From a virus, in the IMG/VR virus record IMGVR_UViG_3300041964_000014, positions 47,189-111,188 of that record: a stretch of DNA of 64,000 nucleotides, one strand, 5' to 3'. A program made the position numbers and the translations under genes. Shown one piece after another: positions 16,942 through 25,340 of this stretch. Numbering within the stretch: position 1 is the first letter of the stretch; every line of letters starts with the position of its first letter. Below the pieces are notes generated by a model. That model saw only the letters and a list, made by a program, of their open reading frames with translations, searched no databases and was not told the DNA's origin.

Positions 16942-17280
16942 ATGGATGAGAATTACAAACGTAAATGGCAAGAAGCTCTACGCAATGGGGGCTATCTTAA
17001 AACAGAAGGGGTACTAAGAGATAGTACTACTGGAATGCCTTGTTTTTGTGCAGTAGGAGTATTAGCAGATATCTTTGTTCAAGAATCCGATAACTATTAC
17101 TGGGATGAGGATGACTATTTAGTGGATAAGACTACTAAGCTTAAGTATTACGATAGTTTACCAAGAGAGGTATTGAGCATGATAGGATTAGAAGCTTATG
17201 ACGAGTGTGTCATAACTGCAATAAATGATAAAGAAGATACGGATTTTGATCAAGTAGCCGATGCACTAGAAAGATATTAA
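16942..17280 (+). CDS. Conserved phage protein of unknown function, 112 aa
   Basis: The pattern WQEALRNGGYLKTEGVLRD, then CFCAVGVLADI, then a C-terminal ITAINDKEDTDFDQVADALE recurs in many tailed phages as a small protein of unknown function (opening W..AL.sG.Y.Q..G.L, closing ND..... F..IA..IE). No enzymatic motif is visible. Confidence 0.75.
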   Translation: MDENYKRKWQEALRNGGYLKTEGVLRDSTTGMPCFCAVGVLADIFVQESDNYYWDEDDYLVDKTTKLKYYDSLPREVLSMIGLEAYDECVITAINDKEDTDFDQVADALERY

Positions 17281-17317
17281 ACTGTTTAATTTACTAGCCC
17301 TACTTTGGAGATTACAT

Positions 17318-18235
17318 ATGACCACTACTATGCCTAAATTAGGGCTGTGTTGTTTAACAGATGATAAGATAATTAGTTATCGCACAATAACTAAGACGAG
17401 GTTTGAGAGACTTAATTACAGCGAACAATATACTGCGCTATATAAGATATATAGCGACAATGTAGCTATGTTTGCTACAGCTATTAAATACTGTAGTGAT
17501 AACGGTATTAAAATGTACCGTGTAACAAGCCATCTATTTCCCTTTTACGAGAGTACCGTAGGAGCAGATATTTTAGATCACTTAACCGATAAGTTGCTAG
17601 ATGTAGGTAATTTAGCGAGAGCATTAGATATAAGGGTAGTAATGCACCCAGATCAATGGGTAGTTCTTAGCTCCGATACTAAAGAAGTTGTGGAGCGTAG
17701 TATCCAGGAACTACAACATCACGCACGAGTGTTTGATGATATGGGATTATCTCAGACACACTATAACTTGCTTAACATTCACGGGGGTAAGAGAGACAGG
17801 CTTAATAACCTGATAAAGGTTATCAATGATTTACCTACCAACGTTAAGTCCCGACTCACATTGGAGAATGACGAAAACTGCTACAGTGTCAGAGAGTTGT
17901 ATAAGGTACACGAGCTGACCAACATACCCATACTCTTTGATTTCCACCATTCAATTATTAATAACAAATTGTGCAGCTATGATCACAAGAAGATTACCGA
18001 AGAATACCAAGTTGCAGCCTCCACATGGTCTCAGCACAGTAACGTCACTACTCATATATCTAATGGCGCTGCTGATTTGTTGGATAGCAAGCATAGTGAT
18101 TATATTGTTAGATATCCAGAGTTACTACTCACAGTACCGTGGGTAGAGGTTGAGGCTCGGAAAAAAGAACTAGCATTGGTACAATTGAAACAAAGTTTAG
18201 AAAACTATTATGGACATGACCACACAAACAATTGA
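17318..18235 (+). CDS. uvsE: UV DNA-damage endonuclease (UvsE/UvdE family)
   Basis: 305 residues, near the usual family length. These TIM-barrel, metal-dependent enzymes nick DNA 5' to UV photoproducts and start an alternative excision-repair path. Seen in order: KLGLCCLTDDK at the N-terminus, YRVTSHLFPF, a metal-ligand region VVMHPDQWVVLSS, NIHGGKRDR, the LENDENCYS segment with its ligand Glu, and FDFHHSIIN. All fall where UvsE places its histidine and acidic metal ligands. For a phage of a photosynthetic host, light-damage repair makes sense. The next gene begins within its last 26 bases. Confidence 0.93.
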   Translation: MTTTMPKLGLCCLTDDKIISYRTITKTRFERLNYSEQYTALYKIYSDNVAMFATAIKYCSDNGIKMYRVTSHLFPFYESTVGADILDHLTDKLLDVGNLARALDIRVVMHPDQWVVLSSDTKEVVERSIQELQHHARVFDDMGLSQTHYNLLNIHGGKRDRLNNLIKVINDLPTNVKSRLTLENDENCYSVRELYKVHELTNIPILFDFHHSIINNKLCSYDHKKITEEYQVAASTWSQHSNVTTHISNGAADLLDSKHSDYIVRYPELLLTVPWVEVEARKKELALVQLKQSLENYYGHDHTNN

Positions 18236-18446
18236 ATCCCCCGTAGGAATAATCGCCCGGACTGCTGACTTCACCTACTATTTAAAATCGTACCAAGTAC
18301 CCGACAACTGGTTACTCCCAGAAAGTCTCCAGAAAAAGCTAGGGGCAAATGATTTGCATAAACAAGCTAGTGGTAAAGGAGTAGTCGGGAACACTCCGGG
18401 ATTTACTGGCAAGATGTTGGACTTGAGTATAGTGCCTGTGGAATGA
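18210..18446 (+). CDS. Hypothetical protein, 78 aa
   Basis: Unrecognised small protein beginning inside the end of uvsE (26-base overlap) and overlapping the next start by 4 bases, so translationally coupled on both sides. Confidence 0.6.
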   Translation: MDMTTQTIESPVGIIARTADFTYYLKSYQVPDNWLLPESLQKKLGANDLHKQASGKGVVGNTPGFTGKMLDLSIVPVE

Positions 18447-18664
18447 ACAAAACAGTATTTGGAACTCTCCAAAAACGCAAGGATAGAAATAAGTGGTATC
18501 TTCTAACTGATAGAGGTGCCACTTATTTTATTTCGGACTATGAGCCTTTGCTTGTACTTGTGACTTCAGGGGATATTGGAAAGAACTTTAAAGGACAAGT
18601 TACTGAAACTCCTACAGGGTTGTATAATGGATTCGTTAATAATTCAACCTTAGAACGAGCATGA
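18443..18664 (+). CDS. Hypothetical protein, 73 aa
   Basis: Small beta-rich protein (NKWYLLTDRGATYFISDYEP). A reverse copy of the dispersed repeat at 18524-18538 encodes part of it. ATGA overlaps at both ends show coupling. Confidence 0.6.
   Translation: MNKTVFGTLQKRKDRNKWYLLTDRGATYFISDYEPLLVLVTSGDIGKNFKGQVTETPTGLYNGFVNNSTLERA
18524..18538 (-). repeat. Dispersed repeat inside a gene, reverse
   Basis: TTATTTTATTTCGGAC-type copy, in frame within the 73-aa gene. Confidence 0.7.
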
Positions 18665-18858
18665 AACGCAGAGTAACATTAATAGTTCATCCCCCTGGTT
18701 TACCTATGAAAAGTATAAAGAAGGTGTATGCAGGAGAGTACACTACTTGGGTTAATCCTGGAGATGCTATTCCACTGGCTAAATACAACTTTTACCAGGA
18801 GAATCCTAAACATAAGAATTGGGTAATTACACGAGAAATCGAGGAACCAATGGAATGA
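18661..18858 (+). CDS. Hypothetical protein, 65 aa
   Basis: Small basic protein of unknown function, overlapping its neighbours by 4 bases each (ATGA type). Confidence 0.6.
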   Translation: MKRRVTLIVHPPGLPMKSIKKVYAGEYTTWVNPGDAIPLAKYNFYQENPKHKNWVITREIEEPME

Positions 18859-19094
18859 TTGAAAATAACTTGCCAGATTCCCTACTCCTATACACGGGGG
18901 TAGGGTTTTATTTGTCAGTAATGTGCATCTACATTGCGGGAATGTACGATATCATTTGGTCGGCAGATGACCTTCTGCATAGAGAGAAAATAGTTAACAC
19001 TATTTTTATAGTGTGCATATCTCCGCTATGGGTGCTGATTGCGTTGTATGTGTTTATAAAACCCCTCTTAACCGGAGACGATGATTACCAGTAA
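18855..19094 (+). CDS. Small membrane protein, 79 aa
   Basis: The ATG at 18855 overlaps the previous stop and is preferred over an upstream in-frame start. Two membrane helices are predicted (LLLYTGVGFYLSVMCIYIAG and FIVCISPLWVLIALYVFI). Function unknown. Confidence 0.6.
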   Translation: MIENNLPDSLLLYTGVGFYLSVMCIYIAGMYDIIWSADDLLHREKIVNTIFIVCISPLWVLIALYVFIKPLLTGDDDYQ

Positions 19095-19139
19095 GTATCG
19101 CTCTCAGGCTGTTTTTGTGACAAACTAAGGAGTTGCTTT

Positions 19140-19283
19140 ATGATGATGTTAGTACCTGCATCTACACACAAGGCATTGCACGAGATTTCCAGACTTTACA
19201 GAGTTAGTGTGCTGGATTTAATCAACTTTCATGGCAGCATATCTCAGGTACTAGAAGACTATGGATACGAATACTGCGATTGA
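19140..19283 (+). CDS. Small hypothetical protein, 47 aa
   Basis: Starts after TAAGGAG. The product (HKALHEISRLYRVSVLDLIN) looks like a small helical, possibly HTH-like peptide. It overlaps the next gene by 23 bases. Confidence 0.5.
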   Translation: MMMLVPASTHKALHEISRLYRVSVLDLINFHGSISQVLEDYGYEYCD

Positions 19284-19611
19284 AATCTATCACAAAGATG
19301 TTAGCTACAGTTTAGTTGTAGCTAAACGTCCTATCACAATGATGTTCTTGTATCGGATCGTTAGGTTCGCATACAATGAATCATTATACAGCTACGTCCG
19401 AAATAATCAGAGCGATAATTCTGATTACTACATTCCTGGTTTAGGGGCATTTCAATTGCAAGCACTAGATCCGGGTACTGACATCACAGTCGTTCGATTA
19501 GGTGGTCATCCTGTTTCTCTTGCACGGTACTTAACACCTATGCTAGGATATACTCCAGAACTCTGGAGTGAGGAACAAGTGTTTGAGCAATTTTTGGCTC
19601 AAACCGCATAG
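19261..19611 (+). CDS. Hypothetical protein, 116 aa
   Basis: Unrecognised protein directly upstream of the ubiquitin-like cassette. A copy of the dispersed repeat (GTCCGAAATAATCAG, 19396-19410) lies in frame inside it. A role with the cassette is not implied by sequence. Confidence 0.6.
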   Translation: MDTNTAIEIYHKDVSYSLVVAKRPITMMFLYRIVRFAYNESLYSYVRNNQSDNSDYYIPGLGAFQLQALDPGTDITVVRLGGHPVSLARYLTPMLGYTPELWSEEQVFEQFLAQTA

Positions 19612-19663
19612 AACAAAGTTACGAGTTTCACTGTACACACTGTTTACTTAGAGGTTCTTTCTC

Positions 19664-20047
19664 ATGGCTAACACTAACTTTTTCGGTCGTTTCATCAATC
19701 GTGCAGCTGAAGTTGTTTTTGGTGCTAATGAATCTGATGTACAACAACCAACACTGTCTGTCGAATCATTGCAAGTTGAGCAAATCGAAAAAGATGACGC
19801 GGCTAAAACAGTTACTTTACGGGCACAAGTCGGACTTACTCCAATTGAACTTACAGTCCCCGTGGGTACAACTTACTTGGAAATGATTGAGCTTTCCAAA
19901 AAGCAAGTGCCGGGATTAAATGTCTCAGCTGAGTCCGTGACTATCTTAAATACGGATACTAATGTAACGGTGCCCAACAATGCAATGACAACTCCAGTAC
20001 AGGAAGGTAACTACTCCTTCGAGTCTACTAGCGGTACTGCGGGTTAG
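19664..20047 (+). CDS. Ubiquitin-like protein 1 (PRTRC-C-like)
   Basis: 127 residues ending in ...STSGTAG with the final glycine as the last residue, so no processing is needed to expose it. A family of small beta-grasp proteins ending in GTKG is known from PRTRC cassettes. The N-terminus carries a short extension (NFFGRFINRA) shared with the second copy, followed by a domain with alternating strands and one helix (TYLEMIELSKKQVPG), consistent with the beta-grasp fold. Downstream genes supply protease, E2-like and E1-like partners. Predicted role: a modifier attached to a target through its C-terminal glycine. The fold is inferred from pattern and context. Confidence 0.75.
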   Translation: MANTNFFGRFINRAAEVVFGANESDVQQPTLSVESLQVEQIEKDDAAKTVTLRAQVGLTPIELTVPVGTTYLEMIELSKKQVPGLNVSAESVTILNTDTNVTVPNNAMTTPVQEGNYSFESTSGTAG

Positions 20048-20077
20048 AGATTGATTTAGTTCCGTCTACTGATTGAG

Positions 20078-20104
20078 ATACAGGGGATTATACATCTCCT
20101 GTAT
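20078..20104 (+). terminator. Hairpin between the two Ubl genes
   Basis: ATACAGGGGA pairs with TCTCCTGTAT (one wobble), followed by TTCTTGTTTGTTT. It would reduce read-through from the first Ubl gene. Confidence 0.6.
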
Positions 20105-20158
20105 TTCTTGTTTGTTTGTATAACGTCCACATTCAACTACAAAAGAACGAGAATCACT

Positions 20159-20524
20159 ATGGCTATCAATAACTTCTTCGGTCGCTTCGTTTCCAACTTC
20201 GCCCCTAAGTCCAACGAAGTCTCATTGCCTGTAGAGTCAGTAACTGCCGATATCGAAACAATCTCCGAGAACAAAGAAGATAAGACTGTGACTGTCTCGG
20301 TTACTTATAAATTCACCAGCGAGACATTTACGGTGGCTGTGGGAACGACAATGAACAATTTGTTCAAGTTAATTGCTGCTAAGTTCTCTATTGGCTCACT
20401 CGATGCAGTGGCTATTCTTAATACTGAAACCAATAGTGTTGCAAAGCTAGCCGATGTGCAGGAAACCCCGATCACCGAAGATACTTCTCTGTCTATCGAA
20501 GACACCAGTGGTACAGCTGGTTAA
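20159..20524 (+). CDS. Ubiquitin-like protein 2 (PRTRC-C-like)
   Basis: 121 residues, paralogue of the gene at 19664. It opens NNFFGRFVSNF, has the same strand-helix-strand pattern (VGTTMNNLFKLIAAKF), shares the SxxSVAILNTxTN core, and ends DTSGTAG. The ATG at 20159 is chosen because homology to copy 1 begins there. Sequence differs from copy 1 over much of the middle, so the two may have distinct targets or form a heteromer. Same predicted role as copy 1. Confidence 0.75.
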   Translation: MAINNFFGRFVSNFAPKSNEVSLPVESVTADIETISENKEDKTVTVSVTYKFTSETFTVAVGTTMNNLFKLIAAKFSIGSLDAVAILNTETNSVAKLADVQETPITEDTSLSIEDTSGTAG

Positions 20525-20567
20525 TCTGGTAGCAATCAGATAGAGGATAAAGGCGCGTAGTTAATCC

Positions 20568-20598
20568 GGTCTGGGAGTGTAGTGCTTCCAGACCTTTT
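20568..20598 (+). terminator. Hairpin after the second Ubl gene
   Basis: GGTCTGGGAG pairs with CTTCCAGACC (one G-U), followed by TTTT. It may attenuate expression of the enzyme genes relative to the Ubl genes. Confidence 0.65.
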
Positions 20599-20620
20599 CT
20601 GTAATGTTTAGGAGACACAA

Positions 20621-21526
20621 ATGAGACTTATTAACGGAATGCGTGTTCGGCTAGCTACGGAATATCCGTATGGTAGTTATATCGCCAGAGATACTACCCC
20701 CGAAGAAGGTGGGCTAGAATTCGAGGCTTTGAATTATCTAGACCCTAATCCCGATCTACCGAAAATCCCCCAACAACTGTTTCGTAAGCTGAGTAAGTTC
20801 TTCTACGATTACGCATCTAAATCTCTGGAGGTTCACGCACGAGTAGTATATAACCCTCGTGATAAAAGTTTCCGGGTGTTTGTCCCAACACAAACAATTG
20901 CCGGAGCTAGTGTTGACCACTTTGAATACTCCCATGCCGTAGACCTGGAGACGGGAGAATCAGTATCTCTTCCACACAAAGACTACGCTACTCTGTGGCA
21001 GTTTCATGTGCATCCGTTTGCAATGCCGGGACCTTCTAGTATCGACGATAACGGTTTTCCAAACCAGCCAGGTACTGGAGAACTTGATCGCCCCGGTGGA
21101 TATGGGATATTCAGTTGTTGGAATAAGAACAAAGACGGATATGCTATTTTCACCCTTCGCTGTAACGTAGTTGTTTCGGACGGATTTAAAACCCGTAACA
21201 AGAGACTAGACATTGCTACTAGCGATGTAGTTGAAGGTGTTGAAGATGGTGAGCAGATACTTGTATACAATGTGCCTTACAGTGAATTAGCACATAGTGT
21301 TGTGTCTAGATATATACCAAAGCCTCAAGCGAAAGTAAAAGGCGGCGTTAATCTACTTAACGTCCAGTATCTGCCTAAGAATTTTGTTTCCCAAGCACAA
21401 GCATCAGACTATCTAGCGTTAGATAGCGTAATACACTCTCACTCTTTAGAGGAAGTGTTAATGGCACTTCAGATTAAGTACGACAAGGCTCAAATAGAAA
21501 CAGCACTGAATACAATGTTTGGCTGA
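20621..21526 (+). CDS. JAB/JAMM metalloprotease (PRTRC-A-like)
   Basis: 301 residues. The JAMM zinc-binding motif is complete: HVHPFAMPGPSSID at residues 129-142, the exact HxHP-x6-SSxD spacing of deubiquitinases such as Rpn11. An upstream Glu (E70 in SLEVHARVVY) is the likely catalytic acid. JAB proteases remove or process ubiquitin-like proteins from targets; the Ubl proteins here end in the exposed glycine, so deconjugation is the more likely job. It follows the two Ubl genes and lies 5 bases before the E2-like gene. The C-terminal 100 residues are family-specific. Confidence 0.85.
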   Translation: MRLINGMRVRLATEYPYGSYIARDTTPEEGGLEFEALNYLDPNPDLPKIPQQLFRKLSKFFYDYASKSLEVHARVVYNPRDKSFRVFVPTQTIAGASVDHFEYSHAVDLETGESVSLPHKDYATLWQFHVHPFAMPGPSSIDDNGFPNQPGTGELDRPGGYGIFSCWNKNKDGYAIFTLRCNVVVSDGFKTRNKRLDIATSDVVEGVEDGEQILVYNVPYSELAHSVVSRYIPKPQAKVKGGVNLLNVQYLPKNFVSQAQASDYLALDSVIHSHSLEEVLMALQIKYDKAQIETALNTMFG

Positions 21527-21531
21527 TCAAT

Positions 21532-22305
21532 ATGGTACAAGTTACTACTCCACCTAACATACAAGCTATTGTGACTGTATCTGATTCTGATGAAGATACT
21601 GTTGCAAGAGGGATGATTCTATTGTGTGATGAAATTGATGTGCGCCTACAAGTCCGCCGTGGTGTACTGTCGGAGGCAATATACTACGAGCGTTGCAGAA
21701 ACTGCAAAACCAGGGCACAGAATAAGTGCATTGGGGGAATGAAAATAATCAAAGACCATCTGTGTCCCGAAGGTGTAACTGCAAGATCCGAAATAGCATA
21801 TATCCCCAAAAGATTACCTCAGCACATTGTGTACATTGATGGATCTCTGGAATACTATCTCTTTGTAGTTGAAGGGGAGATAACACCGGAAGGGAATCTC
21901 AGGGTATTTCCCATGATGCTAGGTAACATAACTACATACGGCTCACTTTGTTCTGGAAATATGAGAACAAGGAGATGGAATTTCGCTGAATCATATGCAG
22001 CTATTTGGCAGCTGCTATGGACTGGCGATTACAACTATACAGAGCATTCTATTGCTCAGCTAATCGAGAACTGGTCTCCGGAATGGCAGAAAGAAAACTA
22101 CAGATACGATGATCTAGATACACTGTACAAAGACTTGTTTAGTTTAGTGGGAATACGTTCCTTAGATCAGACAGTAATAAGGCAGCCGGGTACTTACGAT
22201 ATATACAATGCTCGTGAGCTTTACTCAAGCAAAGTATCGGAACTGATAAAAGACGGATATGAATACTTGAACTGCCGAGTGCTAGGCAAAAGGATAGATA
22301 GCTAA
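21532..22305 (+). CDS. E2-like protein (PRTRC-B-like)
   Basis: 257 residues. In PRTRC cassettes, protein B has an E2-like fold. The segment NITTYGSLCSGNMRTRRWNF places a cysteine (C140) after the central strands in a position matching the LC.GN motif of that family, the candidate thioester cysteine. A separate Cys cluster (CRNCKTRAQNKC, residues 55-66) is unusual and could bind metal. It overlaps the E1-like gene by 1 base, so expression is coupled. The assignment is by motif and order, since sequence similarity to classical E2 enzymes is weak. Confidence 0.65.
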   Translation: MVQVTTPPNIQAIVTVSDSDEDTVARGMILLCDEIDVRLQVRRGVLSEAIYYERCRNCKTRAQNKCIGGMKIIKDHLCPEGVTARSEIAYIPKRLPQHIVYIDGSLEYYLFVVEGEITPEGNLRVFPMMLGNITTYGSLCSGNMRTRRWNFAESYAAIWQLLWTGDYNYTEHSIAQLIENWSPEWQKENYRYDDLDTLYKDLFSLVGIRSLDQTVIRQPGTYDIYNARELYSSKVSELIKDGYEYLNCRVLGKRIDS

Positions 22306-23192
22306 TGCAACTCAATCAAACAACTTTGTATGTGGTAGGTTGTGGTGGAACGGGAGGTCGTTTGCTAGACTTACTAGCGGACTATTTTGCCTTTAGCCAC
22401 AACTACCCTAATCGTATAGTTCTAGTAGACGATGACAAAATCGAAGAACGCAATGCCGAAAGACAGGTGTTTGACAGATTAGACGCAGGTAGATATAAAG
22501 TAGAAGTACTTAAAGACCGATTTATTACAAAGTCCGGGTTTGGTCGTGTAGAAGCGCTTCCCGTAAAGTGGACACCTGAAACACTTCCCCATGATTTGGG
22601 GAAAATGTCGGAGGCAGGAGCTTCTATCAGTTTGTTTATCTGCATAGACAATGCAAGGGGGCGTAACGCACTGTGGTCGTATATAGTGGGATATTACGAC
22701 TCAGTTAAGCGGGAGTACGAGAAAGCCGAAGTTGCATACAAAGGTAACTTTCTTATCGTAGATGGTGGGAATGGCACGTATGATGGTCAGGTAACTACTT
22801 GCTTACGGGTGCGCTACGAAAACTTTGACTGCATTTTAGGGCAAGACCCTAGAGTTCTTTTCGAGAACGTTCGTAACGCAGATCCCCGAATCACGGGTTG
22901 TGCCGCTGCCGAGGGCGATGACGTTGCCCAAACAGTGATGGCAAATATGCAAGTAGCCACACTTATGTTTAGTGAATTTGTTAGTGCAATAACCACTCAC
23001 AAATTTCAACCGTTAATCAAGTTTGATTTACAGCAACGTCGAATGTTACCTGTCGGCGCAATGTGCGACTTGGGTGCTGAATACACGGCATTCATCACCG
23101 AAAAAACAGCCGCACTAGAAGCAGCCGCTAACACTCAAATAGTTGAGACTGCTGAAGCTACGACCGAAACAGTAATTGAAGTCACCGTTTAG
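22305..23192 (+). CDS. E1-like/ThiF-family adenylyltransferase (PRTRC ThiF-like)
   Basis: 295 residues with a Rossmann nucleotide-binding loop VVGCGGTGGRLLDLLA (GxGGxG at residues 12-17). It is followed by the ThiF/E1 acidic motif VLVDDDKIEERNAERQVF and a second substrate region (FICIDNARGR). GCAAAEGDDVAQTVMANMQV near residues 198-217 matches the C-terminal Cys region of PRTRC ThiF proteins; C199 may carry a thioester. E1-like enzymes adenylate the C-terminal glycine of the modifier before transfer. It is the enzyme expected to activate the two Ubl proteins. Confidence 0.85.
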   Translation: MQLNQTTLYVVGCGGTGGRLLDLLADYFAFSHNYPNRIVLVDDDKIEERNAERQVFDRLDAGRYKVEVLKDRFITKSGFGRVEALPVKWTPETLPHDLGKMSEAGASISLFICIDNARGRNALWSYIVGYYDSVKREYEKAEVAYKGNFLIVDGGNGTYDGQVTTCLRVRYENFDCILGQDPRVLFENVRNADPRITGCAAAEGDDVAQTVMANMQVATLMFSEFVSAITTHKFQPLIKFDLQQRRMLPVGAMCDLGAEYTAFITEKTAALEAAANTQIVETAEATTETVIEVTV

Positions 23193-23203
23193 TGAGAAAT
23201 ACC

Positions 23204-23809
23204 ATGAACCAAGAATTGTACACCAGACTAATCGACCAAGGAATGAATGAAGAAGCTGCTAGTGCAATAGCCGCTGACTTTAGCCAAGTGACTCGTGCAA
23301 AGAAACTACCTAAGCAAACACTATCTACTTGGTCAGACGAGTATGTTGCGGCATCGGCTAAGTTGCGTTTACAAGCTATATCTTCTTTAATCGCAGTCTT
23401 AGGATTGCAACCATCTCCTCAAATGGTAATGGAAGTAAAAAACTTTGAACCCGAAACCATTGAAATACTACGACGACTAGGGGCTTTAATGGAGAGCAAA
23501 TGGATAACAATGCGAAACACAGGAGGCAAGTTGCAAGAACTAGCAAATGAGCTAAATGGCAATAAGGGTAAAAAGCCTATAGTCCAAGCCTCCGAAGATG
23601 TTGACGAGATGTTGAACTTAGTATCTTCCGTGGTAATACCAACAAGTGAAATAGAGGAGTCCGAAATAAAAAAGGAGGAGGGTGATTTGGAGTCTGTTGA
23701 TGCTTTGGCACTAGCAGAACTTGAGGATAAAACCGATACACCTGAAACCTCGGAGATGTTAGGTATGGGCGCGTTGCCGGACGATTTCGACGTGTCTAAG
23801 TTCTACTAA
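23204..23809 (+). CDS. Companion of the Ubl cassette, 201 aa, unknown
   Basis: Co-directional with, and directly after, the E1-like gene; an in-frame GTG at 23192 overlaps that gene's stop. Residues about 8-30 (TRLIDQGMNEEAASAIAADF) look like the first helices of a UBA-type three-helix bundle, a ubiquitin-binding fold, but this is a weak pattern match. The C-terminal half is acidic and disordered and includes VVIPTSEIEESE, a hydrophobic patch beside acids as in SUMO-interacting motifs. The gene contains a copy of the dispersed repeat (23659). Possible Ubl target or adaptor; not proven. Confidence 0.6.
   Translation: MNQELYTRLIDQGMNEEAASAIAADFSQVTRAKKLPKQTLSTWSDEYVAASAKLRLQAISSLIAVLGLQPSPQMVMEVKNFEPETIEILRRLGALMESKWITMRNTGGKLQELANELNGNKGKKPIVQASEDVDEMLNLVSSVVIPTSEIEESEIKKEEGDLESVDALALAELEDKTDTPETSEMLGMGALPDDFDVSKFY
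23659..23675 (+). repeat. Dispersed repeat inside a gene
   Basis: GTCCGAAATAAAAAAGG, in frame (SEIKK) within the 201-aa gene. Confidence 0.75.
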
Positions 23810-23873
23810 ATTTCAGTAATAGTGTGGGGCTAATTAGTATAAGTAGTTAGCCCCCACTAATACCCTTAACTAT

Positions 23874-25328
23874 ATGGTTGATAAGTTAGTGTTAGAGCAG
23901 TATCTTTTAGATACTTTAAAACAAAATAAAGAACTGTTTGATTTAGTAGTAAATAAACAATACATACTATACGGAGAGTATTTAGGCACATTACTGGTTA
24001 ATAAAGTAATGCAGCTAAATTATTCGTTACCTAAGCCTACCTTACTTCGTTTAGATCCTACTAATAAAACTAATGGATATTCAGAGGTAATAGAATATCC
24101 TACATACGTTATTAGTATTACTTCTAATATAGGTTTACTGGATAGTTGTACTAATTTTAATAGTTGCTTTATTACTAGTACTGATGTTGTTATTTCAGAT
24201 AGCTTTGTAGAACTACTAAATACCAAACAATTAGAGATAGTTAATATTAATCCGCTATCGAAAGCTTTAGCAGAGTTAGTTTATCTAGCCGATAGGTACA
24301 AGGGATACTTATATGCTAATATTACCAAAGCTATTGCAATGGCTAAAGATATTAGCAGGTTAATGGCTTCTCCAGAATGCAGTTTAATTACTTCAAACAC
24401 TAACGCTGGTATATTAAAAACACTAACCGATATTGAAATTAAATGGGTTACTTTAGATGTCTACAAAGACTCGTTAGTACCTTTAGTCGTGCTTCCTGAA
24501 GTATCGTTATTACCGGATAATATTTCCAAATACTCTAAAAGCCATCTTGCCCATGATGATACTTTATCTCAATGTTATTTAGCATTAGCTAATTGCTTAT
24601 ACGGTAACGGTGTTAAAAAGTCTGCTAGAGAAAACAAGTTAATAGTATTAGAATATCCTGAACTATACCCGTATGTTGTAAGTAACCTTAGTTACACAGA
24701 TAATCTACCTAACAATTGGAAAGCCAAACTACCTTACTTAAACAAGCTTTTAGCAGAACACAATGTAAGGCTATTTTTTAATAAGCTTAATTTAGCAGAA
24801 CAAATACAGTTACTAGATGAGTTGCGTGGATTAATTAAACAATACGGCTTATGGGTAATTGGTTTATTAGAGCAACAATCTAAATACGATAAAAAAGAGT
24901 TAGTTAAACTAATAGAGTTTAAAAAACTAGAAAATAGCAAATGGTTAGTTCCTCCGTTTAAGCTCCCGGAAATATTCCCATTTGGACTACATAAAACATG
25001 GAAAATAGTTGAGTTAAATACACGCCAACTACTAATACATGAAGGCGAATACCAAGGGCATTGCGTAGGAGGATACAGTGTATCTCCAGCGCATAGAATC
25101 TTCTCATTGAGGAAAGATAAGCTTCGCTATACTCTAGAGATATATTACGATACCTACAAACACAAGTGGATAACAGGACAAGAGCGAGGAAAACATAATT
25201 CCTTGCTAGAAAGTATTGAACCAATCACACAACAAGAACTACGGATTATAATTCCGTGGTTACTCTCAGTACTACCTAGGGTAACTGTTTCTCCGAGTAC
25301 AACAAGCAACGACTACATATACTTTTGA
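23874..25328 (+). CDS. PcfJ-like protein
   Basis: 484 residues. The C-terminal 130 residues carry the PcfJ-type signature: HKTWKIVELNTRQLLIHEG, then GHCVGGYSV, IFSLRKDKLRYTLEIY and WITGQERGKHN, matching the EG..HCVG.Y / SLR...TLEI / G..N pattern. The first 350 residues are helical and rich in Leu/Lys/Asn. PcfJ homologues occur on conjugative plasmids and phages; their biochemical role is unsettled. It is the next gene after the Ubl cassette, so a link to it is possible but could be coincidence. Confidence 0.8.
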   Translation: MVDKLVLEQYLLDTLKQNKELFDLVVNKQYILYGEYLGTLLVNKVMQLNYSLPKPTLLRLDPTNKTNGYSEVIEYPTYVISITSNIGLLDSCTNFNSCFITSTDVVISDSFVELLNTKQLEIVNINPLSKALAELVYLADRYKGYLYANITKAIAMAKDISRLMASPECSLITSNTNAGILKTLTDIEIKWVTLDVYKDSLVPLVVLPEVSLLPDNISKYSKSHLAHDDTLSQCYLALANCLYGNGVKKSARENKLIVLEYPELYPYVVSNLSYTDNLPNNWKAKLPYLNKLLAEHNVRLFFNKLNLAEQIQLLDELRGLIKQYGLWVIGLLEQQSKYDKKELVKLIEFKKLENSKWLVPPFKLPEIFPFGLHKTWKIVELNTRQLLIHEGEYQGHCVGGYSVSPAHRIFSLRKDKLRYTLEIYYDTYKHKWITGQERGKHNSLLESIEPITQQELRIIIPWLLSVLPRVTVSPSTTSNDYIYF

Positions 25329-25340
25329 GGTTCAAACAAA

